From assembly GCA_036272915.1 (NCBI GenBank), contig DATAXV010000166.1, forward strand, positions 1 through 14,977: a stretch of 14,977 bases of DNA. Direction: 5' to 3'. The position numbers were made by a program, and so were the translations under genes. Shown piece after piece: positions 1 through 9,906 of the stretch. Source of the stretch: DATAXV01 sp036272915 (GTDB taxonomy: Bacteria > Chloroflexota > Dormibacteria > Dormibacterales > Dormibacteraceae). How positions within the stretch are numbered: position 1 is the first letter of the stretch; each line of letters begins with the position of its first letter. The notes under the pieces are model-generated. The model worked only from the letters and a program-made list of their open reading frames with translations, searched no databases and was not told the DNA's origin.

Positions 1-175
1 ACGTAGCCGACGAGCGCGAGCGCGGCGAGATCGGTCTCGGCGATGAGGATCCCACCCGGCACCACGACGCCGATCTCATCGAACTCCGGACCCTCCCACG
101 GCTGCCGCGGCTCGGGCCCGCGCTCGCGCTCAGATCTCTCCCTCGGCGGTGGAAAGAAGGCCAGCGTCCAAGCAT
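1..175 (-). CDS. Partial hypothetical protein, N-terminal part only, start uncertain
   Basis: The minus strand has a coding-like frame that leaves the window at base 1. It has strong G/C bias at third codon positions and a plausible protein: WTLAFFPPP near the start, then a charged, proline-rich linker, then VVVPGGILIAETDLAALAL. The pattern of an aromatic/Pro-rich start followed by an 'ELG/EIG-V-P' and 'A-TD-AAL-L' stretch recalls short unnamed actinobacterial proteins, but I cannot name a family. No ATG, GTG or TTG lies in this frame after the upstream TGA at 219-221. The nearest ATG (173-175) is one frame off, so a 1-base error near 170 or a non-canonical start is needed. It follows the DUF218 gene by about 43 bp in the same direction. 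Seen: the open frame. Inferred: that it is a gene. Confidence 0.4.
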   Translation of the reverse strand, partial: MLGRWPSFHRRGRDLSASAGPSRGSRGRVRSSMRSASWCRVGSSSPRPISPRSRSSAT

Positions 176-218
176 GGGCGCCCAGGGCCGCTTGTCCCGG
201 GACGATTACGTTGGAGGG

Positions 219-807
219 TCAGGACGCCGCCGCTCGCCGGAGGGCTCGCCATCCGACCGTGGCCAGGACGGACTTGAGGAGGATGCATTCACCGAACCGG
301 TAATCGTTCGCCCGCACCAGACGGTCGGCCAGGTCAGGACGCTGCCGTCTCAGGTAGTGGCCAGCCTTCTCCGCGCAGTGAGTTGGAGACGATCTTGATT
401 CGATCGGCATCCTCGATCAGCGGGATCGCATTCCTGACGTTCTCCCATGTCGTGCGGCTCTCCGGCTCGAGGACGACCCGGCCGCGATAGCCGCAGTAGT
501 CACGGGCGTATTCGGCCATCAGCTCGGCCTCCGAACGGCTACCGGTCGTCGGACCACCGCAGAAGAGGAGGCTCGAGGCGTTCGGGTCCGAATCCAGTGA
601 TCGGAGGCCGGCCCGCACCCTCCACCGGTTCACCGCGTTGGCACGGTCTCCCTGGTTGCGATATCCGAGCACGACCACCGCTGTCCGGTGGCCAGACCTC
701 GCGGTCCCCCGGCCAAGGCCGCGCCTGGAGGCCCGCCAGTGCTCGAGCTCTCCCCAGCCCAGTAGGGCCAGGAGCAGCACGCCCAGCGCCACCACCGCAA
801 TCCTCAT
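219..807 (-). pseudogene. DUF218/YdcF (SanA/ElyC-like) envelope protein, frame broken
   Basis: The product has an N-terminal membrane anchor (ALGVLLLALLGWG) and then the DUF218 core: AVVVLGYR, LLFCGGPT, EAELMAEYA and ESRTTWENV. DUF218 proteins such as SanA, ElyC and YdcF are linked to the cell envelope; their chemistry is mostly unknown. The frame from ATG 807 runs through IKIVSNSL and then reads into an out-of-frame tail ending at 334. The expected continuation (AEKAGHYLRRQRPDLAD, then ANDYRFGECILLKSV) lies in the next frame and stops at 219. Joining them needs 2 bases added or 1 removed near 373-380, giving 195-196 aa, a normal family length. Both halves look intact, so this is either a sequencing error or a recent mutation. 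ATG 807 has a modest AGGA upstream and follows the methyltransferase by 41 bp. Confidence 0.8.
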
Positions 808-848
808 CGTCCTGGGCCGGAGACACGCGCACCCACGCCGGCGCGACC

Positions 849-1478
849 TCACGCCGAGCGTTGCGCCAGGACCCAGTGGAAGTCGACCTCCTCCTCCGGC
901 TCCCGCATGGTCACGACCTCGTCGACGAGCAGGGAGAATCCGGCCCGGCGGAGGATCTGGCTGTTCGCTTCCGCGTCGTGGCTGCTGAAGAAGGTCTCGG
1001 CGCCGAGCCACTCGCCGACCCATCCGGCACCGTCGTGCGCACCCAGGGAACCGAGGAGCAGACCACCGGATCTCAACCAGCGAGCGATGCGGAAGAAGAG
1101 GTCCGCGTGCAGCTCTCGGGGAACGTGCGCCACGGAATAGAAGGCGGTGACGCCGTCGAACGAGCCCGGAGCGAAGTCGAGCTCCGAGAAATCGGCACAT
1201 GTGAAGGTCGCCCCCGGGACATTCCGCCGAGCCCGGCGGATCTGCTCCGAAGATATGTCCACCCCGACCACCTCGTAGCGCTCCGCCATCCGGGCCGTCG
1301 AGGGTAACCCGGCGCCGCAGCCAAGGTCGAGCACGCGAGCGCCATCACCCAGACGAGCCATGAGGAGGTCGAGGAATCGATCACGCGGGTCGCCCTCGAT
1401 GTCTTTCTGCCACCGCAGGTAGCGATCGGCGATCGAGTCGTAGGCGTCCCGGACCAGCTCCTTCCTGGAGTCCCGCAC
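849..1478 (-). CDS. Class I SAM-dependent methyltransferase
   Basis: A 209-aa protein with a seven-beta-strand methyltransferase fold. Motif I (VLDLGCGAG, residues 49-57) binds S-adenosylmethionine, the acidic end of strand 2 is VVGVD (D74), and motif II/III regions follow (CADFSELDF near 94-102; GLLLGSLG further on). The N-terminal YDSIADRYLRW resembles the lead-in of UbiE/Methyltransf_11-type enzymes. The acceptor substrate cannot be read from the sequence. The start is GTG at 1478: upstream codons in this frame overlap the preceding gene and become low-complexity Ser/Arg. The Shine-Dalgarno is weak (CCGCGGG). It lies 28 bp after the DedA-RDD gene and 41 bp before the DUF218 gene, so co-transcription is likely. 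Confidence 0.88.
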   Translation of the reverse strand: MRDSRKELVRDAYDSIADRYLRWQKDIEGDPRDRFLDLLMARLGDGARVLDLGCGAGLPSTARMAERYEVVGVDISSEQIRRARRNVPGATFTCADFSELDFAPGSFDGVTAFYSVAHVPRELHADLFFRIARWLRSGGLLLGSLGAHDGAGWVGEWLGAETFFSSHDAEANSQILRRAGFSLLVDEVVTMREPEEEVDFHWVLAQRSA

Positions 1479-1506
1479 CCCGCGGACTGTACCGACGATC
1501 GCGGCT

Positions 1507-2367
1507 TCAGGGATAGTGGACGCGGAAGATCGCCTCCCCGACCGTATACCCGATCCCACGGCGGGCAATGAGCATGTACACGAGGGCGATGCTGCCGACG
1601 ACGAGCGCCGCCGAGATGACCCCCCCGGGGTCAGCCCCCTCGAGACCGGTGACGAAGGCGAGCGCGACCGTGGCGAGACCGACCACACCGAGATCGACGG
1701 CGAACGCGGCGGCCAGCCGCCAACCGCCCGAATGCGAGTCGACGCGCCGCCGTGCAGCGGCGCGGCGGGGCAGGCGCCGGAGCACGAGGTAGGCGCAGAC
1801 GAAGATCGCCAGCACGATCAGCCCGCGGCCACCCAGGATCGCCGCCTCGCCGAAGAGATGGCTCGCCGCCGGTCCGACGAACACGCCGAGGACGAGGAAG
1901 GCGGTCACCCACACGGCGATCGCGGGGAGCACGGCGGCGACGAAGCGGCGGACCTCGACATGGACCGCACCCGCCACCAGAGAGGTGTAGATCCGCAGTC
2001 CCGGGATCATGCGGGAGATCGCGATCTGGAGCGCGCCGGCCCCCTGCAGGCGCGGGAAGACGCGCTCATAGCCGCCCAGCGCGTGAAACCGCTCGGCGAT
2101 GCTGCGCAGTCGCTCCGGACCGATCCCGCGCGACCAGCCGAAGCCGATCATCGCCCCGGTCGCGGCGGAGAGATAGGTGGCGGGTCCGACCACCCACCAG
2201 GGCAGCGCGCCGCTGGCGATGAGCAGACCGGCACCGATCAGGACCACCTCACCGGGGGCGAACAGAATCGGCACCCCAGCCTCCTCGGCGAGGAGGAGAG
2301 CGCACAGGACGAGCAGAGCGACGACACCCTGCGCCGTGGGCAGGAAGACGGTGTGCGGATCTGGCAT
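1507..2367 (-). CDS. DedA/VTT-domain membrane protein with RDD-like C-terminal domain
   Basis: A 286-aa polytopic membrane protein. Residues 1-175 carry the DedA (SNARE-associated/VTT) signatures: an acidic EEAGVPILFAPGE (28-40), a glycine-rich re-entrant stretch (GAMIGFGWSRGIG), and RMIPGLRIYTSLVAGAV (119-135) with the characteristic Arg and Gly. DedA proteins include undecaprenyl-phosphate and phospholipid flippases/scramblases. After a basic cytosolic linker (196-210, many Arg), residues 216-286 form two more helices with an RDD-like pattern: R217 and D225 in helix 1 and a final GYTVGEAIFRVHY resembling the G-x-T-x-G-K/E end of RDD domains. The RDD assignment is weaker than the DedA one. 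It is 89 bp downstream of the reductase and 28 bp upstream of the methyltransferase. Confidence 0.87.
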   Translation of the reverse strand: MPDPHTVFLPTAQGVVALLVLCALLLAEEAGVPILFAPGEVVLIGAGLLIASGALPWWVVGPATYLSAATGAMIGFGWSRGIGPERLRSIAERFHALGGYERVFPRLQGAGALQIAISRMIPGLRIYTSLVAGAVHVEVRRFVAAVLPAIAVWVTAFLVLGVFVGPAASHLFGEAAILGGRGLIVLAIFVCAYLVLRRLPRRAAARRRVDSHSGGWRLAAAFAVDLGVVGLATVALAFVTGLEGADPGGVISAALVVGSIALVYMLIARRGIGYTVGEAIFRVHYP

Positions 2368-2408
2368 CGGACCGCGCTACCTGGGACGGGAAGGCTCCCG
2401 ACCATCGT

Positions 2409-2430
2409 GCCACCGCCACGAGCCGGTGGC
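2409..2430 (-). terminator. Hairpin between reductase and DedA-RDD gene, possible weak terminator
   Basis: A perfect 7-bp inverted repeat (GCCACCG / CGGTGGC) with an 8-nt loop lies about 27 bp beyond the stop codon of the reductase at 2457. No T-run follows in the direction of transcription. It could be a partial terminator or a processing hairpin, or chance in GC-rich DNA. Confidence 0.3.
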
Positions 2431-2456
2431 TGCGCGCGTGCGCACGTCGGGCCGGG

Positions 2457-4418
2457 TCAGAAGTGGATCCCCCGCATCAGATAGGCCATGGCCGCCGCCT
2501 CGGCGGAGATCTCCTCCCCTCCGTCGTCGCCGGAGGAAACGCCGGCCGAGTCGGGGAACGAGTGATAGGCGCCGGTCATCACCAGCGAGAGGAGCGCCGG
2601 CGACAGTGTGTCGACGGCCTCGCCGAGCTTGCCCAGGCGAGTCGACACCTCGGGTGGCCGGCTGAGGACAGCCTGCAGCACCAGGTCCGCGGCCTCCTCC
2701 GGGCTCATCGTCGGGAAGTTGCGGTAGATGCCCGTCGGCTCGATCATCGGCGTCCGCACCAGCGGCATGTGGATCGTGGTGATGGCGATACCGTCGTCGG
2801 CCAGCTCCGGTCCGACGCAGCGGGAGAGGCCGGCGAGGGCGCTCTTCGAGGCGACGTAGGCGCCGAACCGCGGCGGGTAGGACTGCACGCCGATCGAGGA
2901 GATGTTGATGATGTGGCCGCCGTCGCGTGCCCGCATCGAGGGGATGACACCGAGCATCAGGCGCACGGGCGCGAAGTAGTTCAGGCGCATCGTCCGCTCG
3001 TAGTCGTGGAAGCGCTCGAGGGAGGCAACCATCGACCGGCGAATCGACCGGCCGGCGTTGTTGACGAGGATGTCGACGCGGCCGTGGTCGGCCAGCACCC
3101 GCCTGACCAGGTCATCACAGGCGTCGAGATCGGAGAGGTCGGTCGGGTACGACCAGGCTGTCCCCCCCGCCGCCTCGATCTCACCTCGAAGCTCCTGCAG
3201 CTTCTCCGCGCTCCGGGCGACCAGGACCACCCTGGCGCCGTGCGAGCCGACCCGCTCCGCGACGACCCGGCCGATACCGCTGGAGGCGCCGGTGACGACG
3301 ACGACCTTGCCCTCGAGGGCGGAGCGTAGGTTGGGCGCGGTCGGCGCCTCGGGATCGAGATGCCGCTCCCAGTAGTCCCAGAGCTTCCAGGCATAGGTGT
3401 GCAGCGGCGGGCAGTCGATCCCGGAACCGCCCAGCGCGGCCAGGGTCCGCTCGCAGGTGAAGTGCGCGCGATTCCCGATGTAGCCGAGCGCGGCGGGCGG
3501 GATCCGAGCTCCGGCGAGGAGCTGCTTGCGCAGGACCTCCAGCATCCGCCATGAGGAGAGGACGCCCCGGACCCCGGGTGGAACGACGGCGAACGCGCGG
3601 CGGTCGACACGGAGCGTGAACTGTGGCGCATGGCCCGCGCGGCAGAACTCGTTGACCGTGTCTCCGAATGAGGTCGGCCGCGGGTCGACCAGGTGAAAGG
3701 TCTCCCGGTCATGTTCCGGCTGCGCGGCCAGGTGGTCGAGTGCCCGGGCGACGTAGTCGACCGGCACCAGGTTGACCTCGCCGCCCTCGAAGCCGACCAG
3801 CGGCACCCAGGAGGGAACGGCCGCCCTCAGGCGCTGGATCACCTTGAAGCCGTAGTACGGCCCGTCCACCCGGTCCGCCTCGCCGGTGGCGGAGGACCCG
3901 ACCACGATTCCCGGCCGGTACACGCGCCAGGGGACCGGCGAGGTCTCCCGGACCAGGCGCTCGGCCTCGAACTTGGTCCGGTAGTAGGGGTGATCGAGCT
4001 CCTGTCCCTGGTCGAACATCTCCTCGGTGAAGGCGCCCCGGAGACCTGACCCGGCGATGGCGATCGTGCTCACGAAGTGGACCCTCGCCGCCTCCACCTC
4101 GCCGGCCAGCCGGAGGAGGTTCCGCGTCCCCTCGACGTTCACCTGCTCGGCGAGCTCGGCCGGCGCCTCGAGATCGTACAGCCCGGCGAGGTGGAAGATC
4201 TCTGCGCCGCGGAGCCCGTCTCGACCCCGCGGGTCCAGGCCGAGACCCGGCAGCGTCACGTCGCCGACGATCGGCGTGACCCCGGGCAGGCCCATCTCCA
4301 CCACCTTGGGGACGGACGGCTCACGGACCAGCACCGACACCGGCTGGCCCCGGCGAGCCAGCTCGCGGAGAAGATGGCGGCCGATGAAACCGGTGCCGCC
4401 GGTGACCAGGTATCGCAT
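2457..4418 (-). CDS. Two-domain reductase: extended SDR (NAD_binding_4-like) fused to classical SDR; probable fatty acyl-CoA reductase
   Basis: A 653-aa fusion of two Rossmann domains. Domain 1 (1-345) starts TGGTGFIG (6-13) and has Y145-x3-K149 (YYRTK), typical of extended SDRs. Domain 2 (370-620) has TGASSGIG (376-383), NNAG (453-456), S508 and Y521-x3-K525 (YVASK), a complete classical SDR active site. Length and order match bacterial fatty acyl-CoA reductases of the Marinobacter 661-aa type and the mycobacterial AcrA1 (Rv3391) type, which reduce acyl-CoA or acyl-ACP through the aldehyde to the alcohol. That function is inferred from architecture. ATG 4418 begins directly with the Rossmann strand MRYLVTGG. 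It has no good Shine-Dalgarno, and a TACCCT box 9 nt upstream suggests a very short or absent leader. It is first in the left minus-strand gene set. Confidence 0.87.
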   Translation of the reverse strand: MRYLVTGGTGFIGRHLLRELARRGQPVSVLVREPSVPKVVEMGLPGVTPIVGDVTLPGLGLDPRGRDGLRGAEIFHLAGLYDLEAPAELAEQVNVEGTRNLLRLAGEVEAARVHFVSTIAIAGSGLRGAFTEEMFDQGQELDHPYYRTKFEAERLVRETSPVPWRVYRPGIVVGSSATGEADRVDGPYYGFKVIQRLRAAVPSWVPLVGFEGGEVNLVPVDYVARALDHLAAQPEHDRETFHLVDPRPTSFGDTVNEFCRAGHAPQFTLRVDRRAFAVVPPGVRGVLSSWRMLEVLRKQLLAGARIPPAALGYIGNRAHFTCERTLAALGGSGIDCPPLHTYAWKLWDYWERHLDPEAPTAPNLRSALEGKVVVVTGASSGIGRVVAERVGSHGARVVLVARSAEKLQELRGEIEAAGGTAWSYPTDLSDLDACDDLVRRVLADHGRVDILVNNAGRSIRRSMVASLERFHDYERTMRLNYFAPVRLMLGVIPSMRARDGGHIINISSIGVQSYPPRFGAYVASKSALAGLSRCVGPELADDGIAITTIHMPLVRTPMIEPTGIYRNFPTMSPEEAADLVLQAVLSRPPEVSTRLGKLGEAVDTLSPALLSLVMTGAYHSFPDSAGVSSGDDGGEEISAEAAAMAYLMRGIHF

Positions 4419-4427
4419 GGTCCAACA

Positions 4428-4433
4428 AGGGTA
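4428..4433 (-). promoter_or_regulatory. Putative -10 box (TACCCT) of the two-domain reductase gene
   Basis: On the minus strand TACCCT fits the TAnnnT pattern and lies 9 nt before ATG 4418, which would give a leaderless or near-leaderless transcript. No convincing -35 is seen; a 6-bp dyad (GCCGAG-N3-CTCGGC, 4436-4450) lies just upstream. The same CTACCCTTG string occurs upstream of uvrA. Confidence 0.3.
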
Positions 4434-4523
4434 GTGCCGAGCCGCTCGGCGCGAGGGTGCGCTTGCGCTGCGCGTATGCCTGCGTTCGCTCAGAGGAGCG
4501 AGGAGCTGGTCGGAATCTGAGCT

Positions 4524-4556
4524 CGCGGCGGACCGGAGGCCTTCCGGTCCGCCGCG
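4524..4556 (-). terminator. Strong GC hairpin after the M32 carboxypeptidase gene
   Basis: A perfect 14-bp stem (4524-4537 paired with 4543-4556) with a 5-nt GGCCT loop begins 6 bp after the stop codon at 4563. There is no T-run, as is common for hairpin terminators of high-GC bacteria. Its position makes it the likely end of the uvrA-peptidase transcript. Confidence 0.7.
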
Positions 4557-4562
4557 GACGAG

Positions 4563-6067
4563 TCAGTCGAGGCCGTACAGCTCGCCGTACTTGCCGCGGA
4601 CGTAGCGGACCCAGGCGTCGACGGTGAGCGGGCTGCCGGTGACCCGTTCGACGAGCTCGTTGGGGGTGAACTTCGCCCCGTGCTCGTGGAGATTGGTGCG
4701 AAGCCAGCCGAGGAGGTTGGAGAACTCGCCGGCCTCGATCTGGTCGTCGAGGTCGGGCAGGTCGCCACGCACCGACTCCATGATCTGAGCGCTGAGCACA
4801 TTGCCCATCGTGTAGCCGACGAACCCGCCCAGGGTGGGGAAGGTCCAGTGGATGTCCTGGAGGCAGCCGTTCGCGGCCGGCGGCGCGGCGAGGCCGAGGT
4901 AGTGCTCGAGCTTCTGGTTCCACGCCTCGGGCACGTCCTCCACCTGGAGACGGCCCTCGAGAAGGTCGATCTCCAGCTCGGTCCTGAGCATGATGTGGAG
5001 GTTGTAGGTCACCTCGTCCGAGTCGACCCGGATGTAGGAGGGCTGCACGCTGTTGACGGCGCGGTAGATGTGCTCCGCGTCGACGTCGGCGAGGACGTGC
5101 GGGAAGGCCTTCTGGAAGCTCGGGAAGAAGTGCCGCCAGAAGGGCCGGCTGCGACCGACCAGGTTCTCCCAGAGCCGCGACTGCGACTCGTGGACACCGG
5201 ACGACGCGCCCTCGGCCATGGGGGTGCGGTTCAGGTTCGCCCCCACCCCCTGCTCGTACATGCCGTGGCCGGCCTCATGGATCGAGGAGAAGAGGCAGGA
5301 GTCGCGGATGTCGCGCTTGACGCGAGTCGTGATCCGCACGTCGTCCCGGCCGAAGCTGGTGCAGAAGGGATGGCGGGTCAGGTCCTGACGGCCGCGCTGG
5401 AGATCGAACCCGAGGCGCTGCACGACATCCAGCGAGTACGAGATCTGCCGCTGCTCGTCATAGTGGCGGTCCAGCACCGAGTCGTCGACCGCGTCATGGT
5501 GCTCGGCGATGTGCTTGACGAGGGGCACGATCGTCTCGCGCAGGCCGGAGAAGATCGCCTCGACCTGGTCGAGGGTGACCCCCGGCTCGGTGCCCTCGAG
5601 AAGCGCCTGCAGCGGCCTGTCGGTGTAGCCGTAGGCCTCCGCCGCCCGCTTGGCCAGGTCCGTCGTGATCCTCATCCGCGGCTCGAAGATCTTCCAGTCC
5701 GACTTCTCGCGGGCCTCGGCCCACACCGGCTGAGCCTCCGACTCGGCGCGGGCCATCTCCGCCACCAGCTCGATCGGAAGCTTGACCTCGCGGTCGTAAA
5801 GACGGCGCGAGACCCGGACCAGGCTGGCGTCGTCGGAGGAGGCGGGCTGGTCCGCGGTCTCCCTTGCCGCCTGCTCGAGCAGCTCGTCGACGCGCGCATC
5901 GGTGAACCGCTCGTGAGCGAGTCGCGAGAGCAGCTCGACCTGGCTGGCCCGGCCGGCGAGCCCGCCGGGAGGCATGTAGGTCTCCTGGTCCCAGAACAGA
6001 ACGGCGGCCGTCCGCTGGAGATCATCGACCTCGCCCAGGGTCTCCTTGAGCTGCTCTAGCGCACTAG

Positions 6068-6071
<4 letters not shown>
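4563..6071 (-). CDS. M32 family metallocarboxypeptidase (carboxypeptidase Taq type)
   Basis: A 502-aa protein of normal family length. The zinc site is HEAGH (265-269) with the third ligand in HESQSRLWEN (E295). Other M32 signatures are present: HPF (234-236), DVRITTR (D244/R246/T248), IRVDSDEVTYNLHI (347-360) and NGCLQDIHW (401-409). M32 enzymes are cytosolic zinc carboxypeptidases that remove C-terminal residues from peptides with broad specificity. I see no signal peptide, in keeping with this. ATG 6071 overlaps the uvrA stop (TGA, 6068-6070) in an ATGA junction, so translation is probably coupled to uvrA. The role in a repair operon is not obvious; general peptide recycling is the default reading. 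Confidence 0.95.
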
Positions 6072-8959
<2,888 letters not shown>

Positions 8960-9003
8960 TAGAGACTATTCTCCGGCAGGACGTGGACTGGTGACGGCAG
9001 CCA

Positions 9004-9009
9004 AGGGTA
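9004..9009 (-). promoter_or_regulatory. Putative -10 box (TACCCT) of uvrA
   Basis: On the minus strand TACCCT fits TAnnnT and sits 44 bp before the GTG start. The -35 region would fall at about 9026-9031 (GGTACA, 3 of 6 to TTGACA), inside the SOS-like box, a sensible geometry for LexA repression. Confidence 0.35.
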
Positions 9010-9017
9010 GCACTTCA

Positions 9018-9031
9018 CGAACGTTTGTACC
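9018..9031 (-). promoter_or_regulatory. Putative LexA/SOS box upstream of uvrA
   Basis: Read on the minus strand the site is GGTACAAACGTTCG. It matches the Gram-positive/actinobacterial LexA consensus CGAACRNRYGTTYG at 12 of 14 positions; the right half-site is perfect and the left has two mismatches. It lies 58 bp upstream of the uvrA start codon, over the expected -35 region. uvrA is a classic SOS gene, which supports the reading; no binding data can be seen here. Confidence 0.6.
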
Positions 9032-9279
9032 CGGACGGTCCGGACGCCCCTGGGCTGGCTAAACAGGCAGACGAATTCTTGTCTTACCCAATTCCCGCCA
9101 GAACCATTCGCCTGGGGTCCCCATGCACCGATCGCGCGTCTCCGAGCCGGTGCTCGGCCACGTCCATCCGCTCCGCGAGCTGCGGGTTCCAGACTCACGC
9201 CGACCCGGAGGCTGCTCACCGGCTGACCGTCGCGATGTGACCCGGAACCTGGAAGTGGATGGACCCTCTGGGTAGCCGT

Positions 9280-9675
9280 TTAGGAGGAGAGTTCCTCCAC
9301 TCCGCGCTGCTCGCCGTTCTGCCGATGACCCGCCTCGAGGGCGGCCAGGGCGGCCGCCGCGATCTTGGCGAGGGCGTACTGGCGGTCTCCCTCGTGCTCC
9401 TCGCTGACCGATCGAAGGCAGTGCTCGGCGAGCACGTCCATCCATTCGCCCCGGCCCCGGCCATCTTCGCCGGCCAGGCCGACGGTGGCCTTCTGGTTCC
9501 AGCGCTCGCGGAGGACGCGGGCGACAGCCACGTGGAGCTCGTCGCGCTGGACGACCACGCCGAGCTGAATCGCCGCGCGCTCGGATGGGGTCCGATTCGA
9601 GGTCGTGTCGACCGCCGGGCCCTCTTCGACCACCGGCACCCGCTGAACCGTCTCGCTGTCCACCTGCACCGCCAT
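9280..9675 (-). CDS. Hypothetical small protein, unknown function
   Basis: A 131-aa soluble protein with no signal peptide or membrane segment. ATG 9675 is chosen because AGGAG lies 8 nt upstream; a GTG at 9684 is in frame but would place the AGGAG between the two starts. Residues 1-35 look disordered. The core (36-116) is helical: IQLGVVVQRDELHVAVARVL, RERWNQKATVG, GEWMDVLAEH, and a final YALAKIAAAALAALEA. The order 'Arg-rich helix, W-x-K-x-G, loop, W-x-x-x-L-A, then Y-x-x-x-L-x-x-x-A-A-x-x-x-A-x-x-E' loosely recalls small actinobacterial and phage proteins of the MazG-neighbour kind, but this is pattern memory and I assign no function. It diverges from the WDG-tail membrane protein. Confidence 0.75.
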   Translation of the reverse strand: MAVQVDSETVQRVPVVEEGPAVDTTSNRTPSERAAIQLGVVVQRDELHVAVARVLRERWNQKATVGLAGEDGRGRGEWMDVLAEHCLRSVSEEHEGDRQYALAKIAAAALAALEAGHRQNGEQRGVEELSS

Positions 9676-9695
9676 GGCTAGCACTCCTGGTTCTC

Positions 9696-9821
9696 AGATT
9701 TGATCTCACGCGGCTCGTCGCCGAGTTCGACCTCGGCCAACTGGCGGTTGCTCTCCAAACGCCCGGGGAAGCCTACCACGCGACACAGCCGACCCGCCAC
9801 CCCCCTCGTGAGATCACATCT
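9696..9821. repeat. 15-bp near-perfect inverted repeat, arms 96 bp apart
   Basis: The left arm 9696-9710 is AGATTTGATCTCACG; the right arm 9807-9821 is the reverse complement of AGATGTGATCTCACG (14 of 15 match, 16 of 18 if extended outward of CACG). The left arm lies 20 bp before the hypothetical gene's ATG; the right arm is 85 bp before the membrane gene's ATG. It could be a paired operator for the divergent genes or the ends of a small 126-bp element. I see no clear target-site duplication. Confidence 0.6.
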
Positions 9822-9906
9822 TTGTCCGGAAACTGTCCGGGAATGCTCGCTAGTGTTGGCGACCGGGGCGCCACTGCCCGCAGTCGAGCTGGAGGAATTG
9901 ATCGAT

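Larger units (their letters stand above)
8960..9279. other. 320-bp intergenic region holding the uvrA control region
   Basis: No convincing gene is seen here; short open frames are Ser/Arg/Pro-rich and lack Shine-Dalgarno sites. The left part holds the uvrA ribosome site, a TACCCT box and an SOS-like box. A relatively AT-rich patch (about 9060-9110) stands out from the surroundings but shows no clear -35/-10 pair. The rest (9110-9279) shows nothing I can interpret. Confidence 0.6.

Noticed and set aside
4680..6059. Long plus-strand open frame (459 aa) opposite the M32 peptidase
   Set aside because: Same kind of antisense shadow; no ribosome site or recognisable domain.
9150..9200. Possible tRNA, from a GGTTCCAGACTC string like a T-arm
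   Set aside because: No acceptor stem, anticodon arm or CCA-side pairing could be found around it.
9025..9240. Small plus-strand frame (71 aa) in the uvrA upstream gap
   Set aside because: No ribosome site, starts within the SOS-box region, and composition is like non-coding DNA.
9283..9298. GGAGGA-GAGT-TCCTCC hairpin at the end of the small hypothetical gene
   Set aside because: Only 6 bp, inside the coding end, with no T-run after it; too weak to call a terminator.
9059..9709. Minus-strand open frame of 216 aa overlapping the small hypothetical gene
   Set aside because: Very rich in Arg, Gly and Pro with no motif; the overlapping 131-aa frame has an ideal ribosome site and normal composition.
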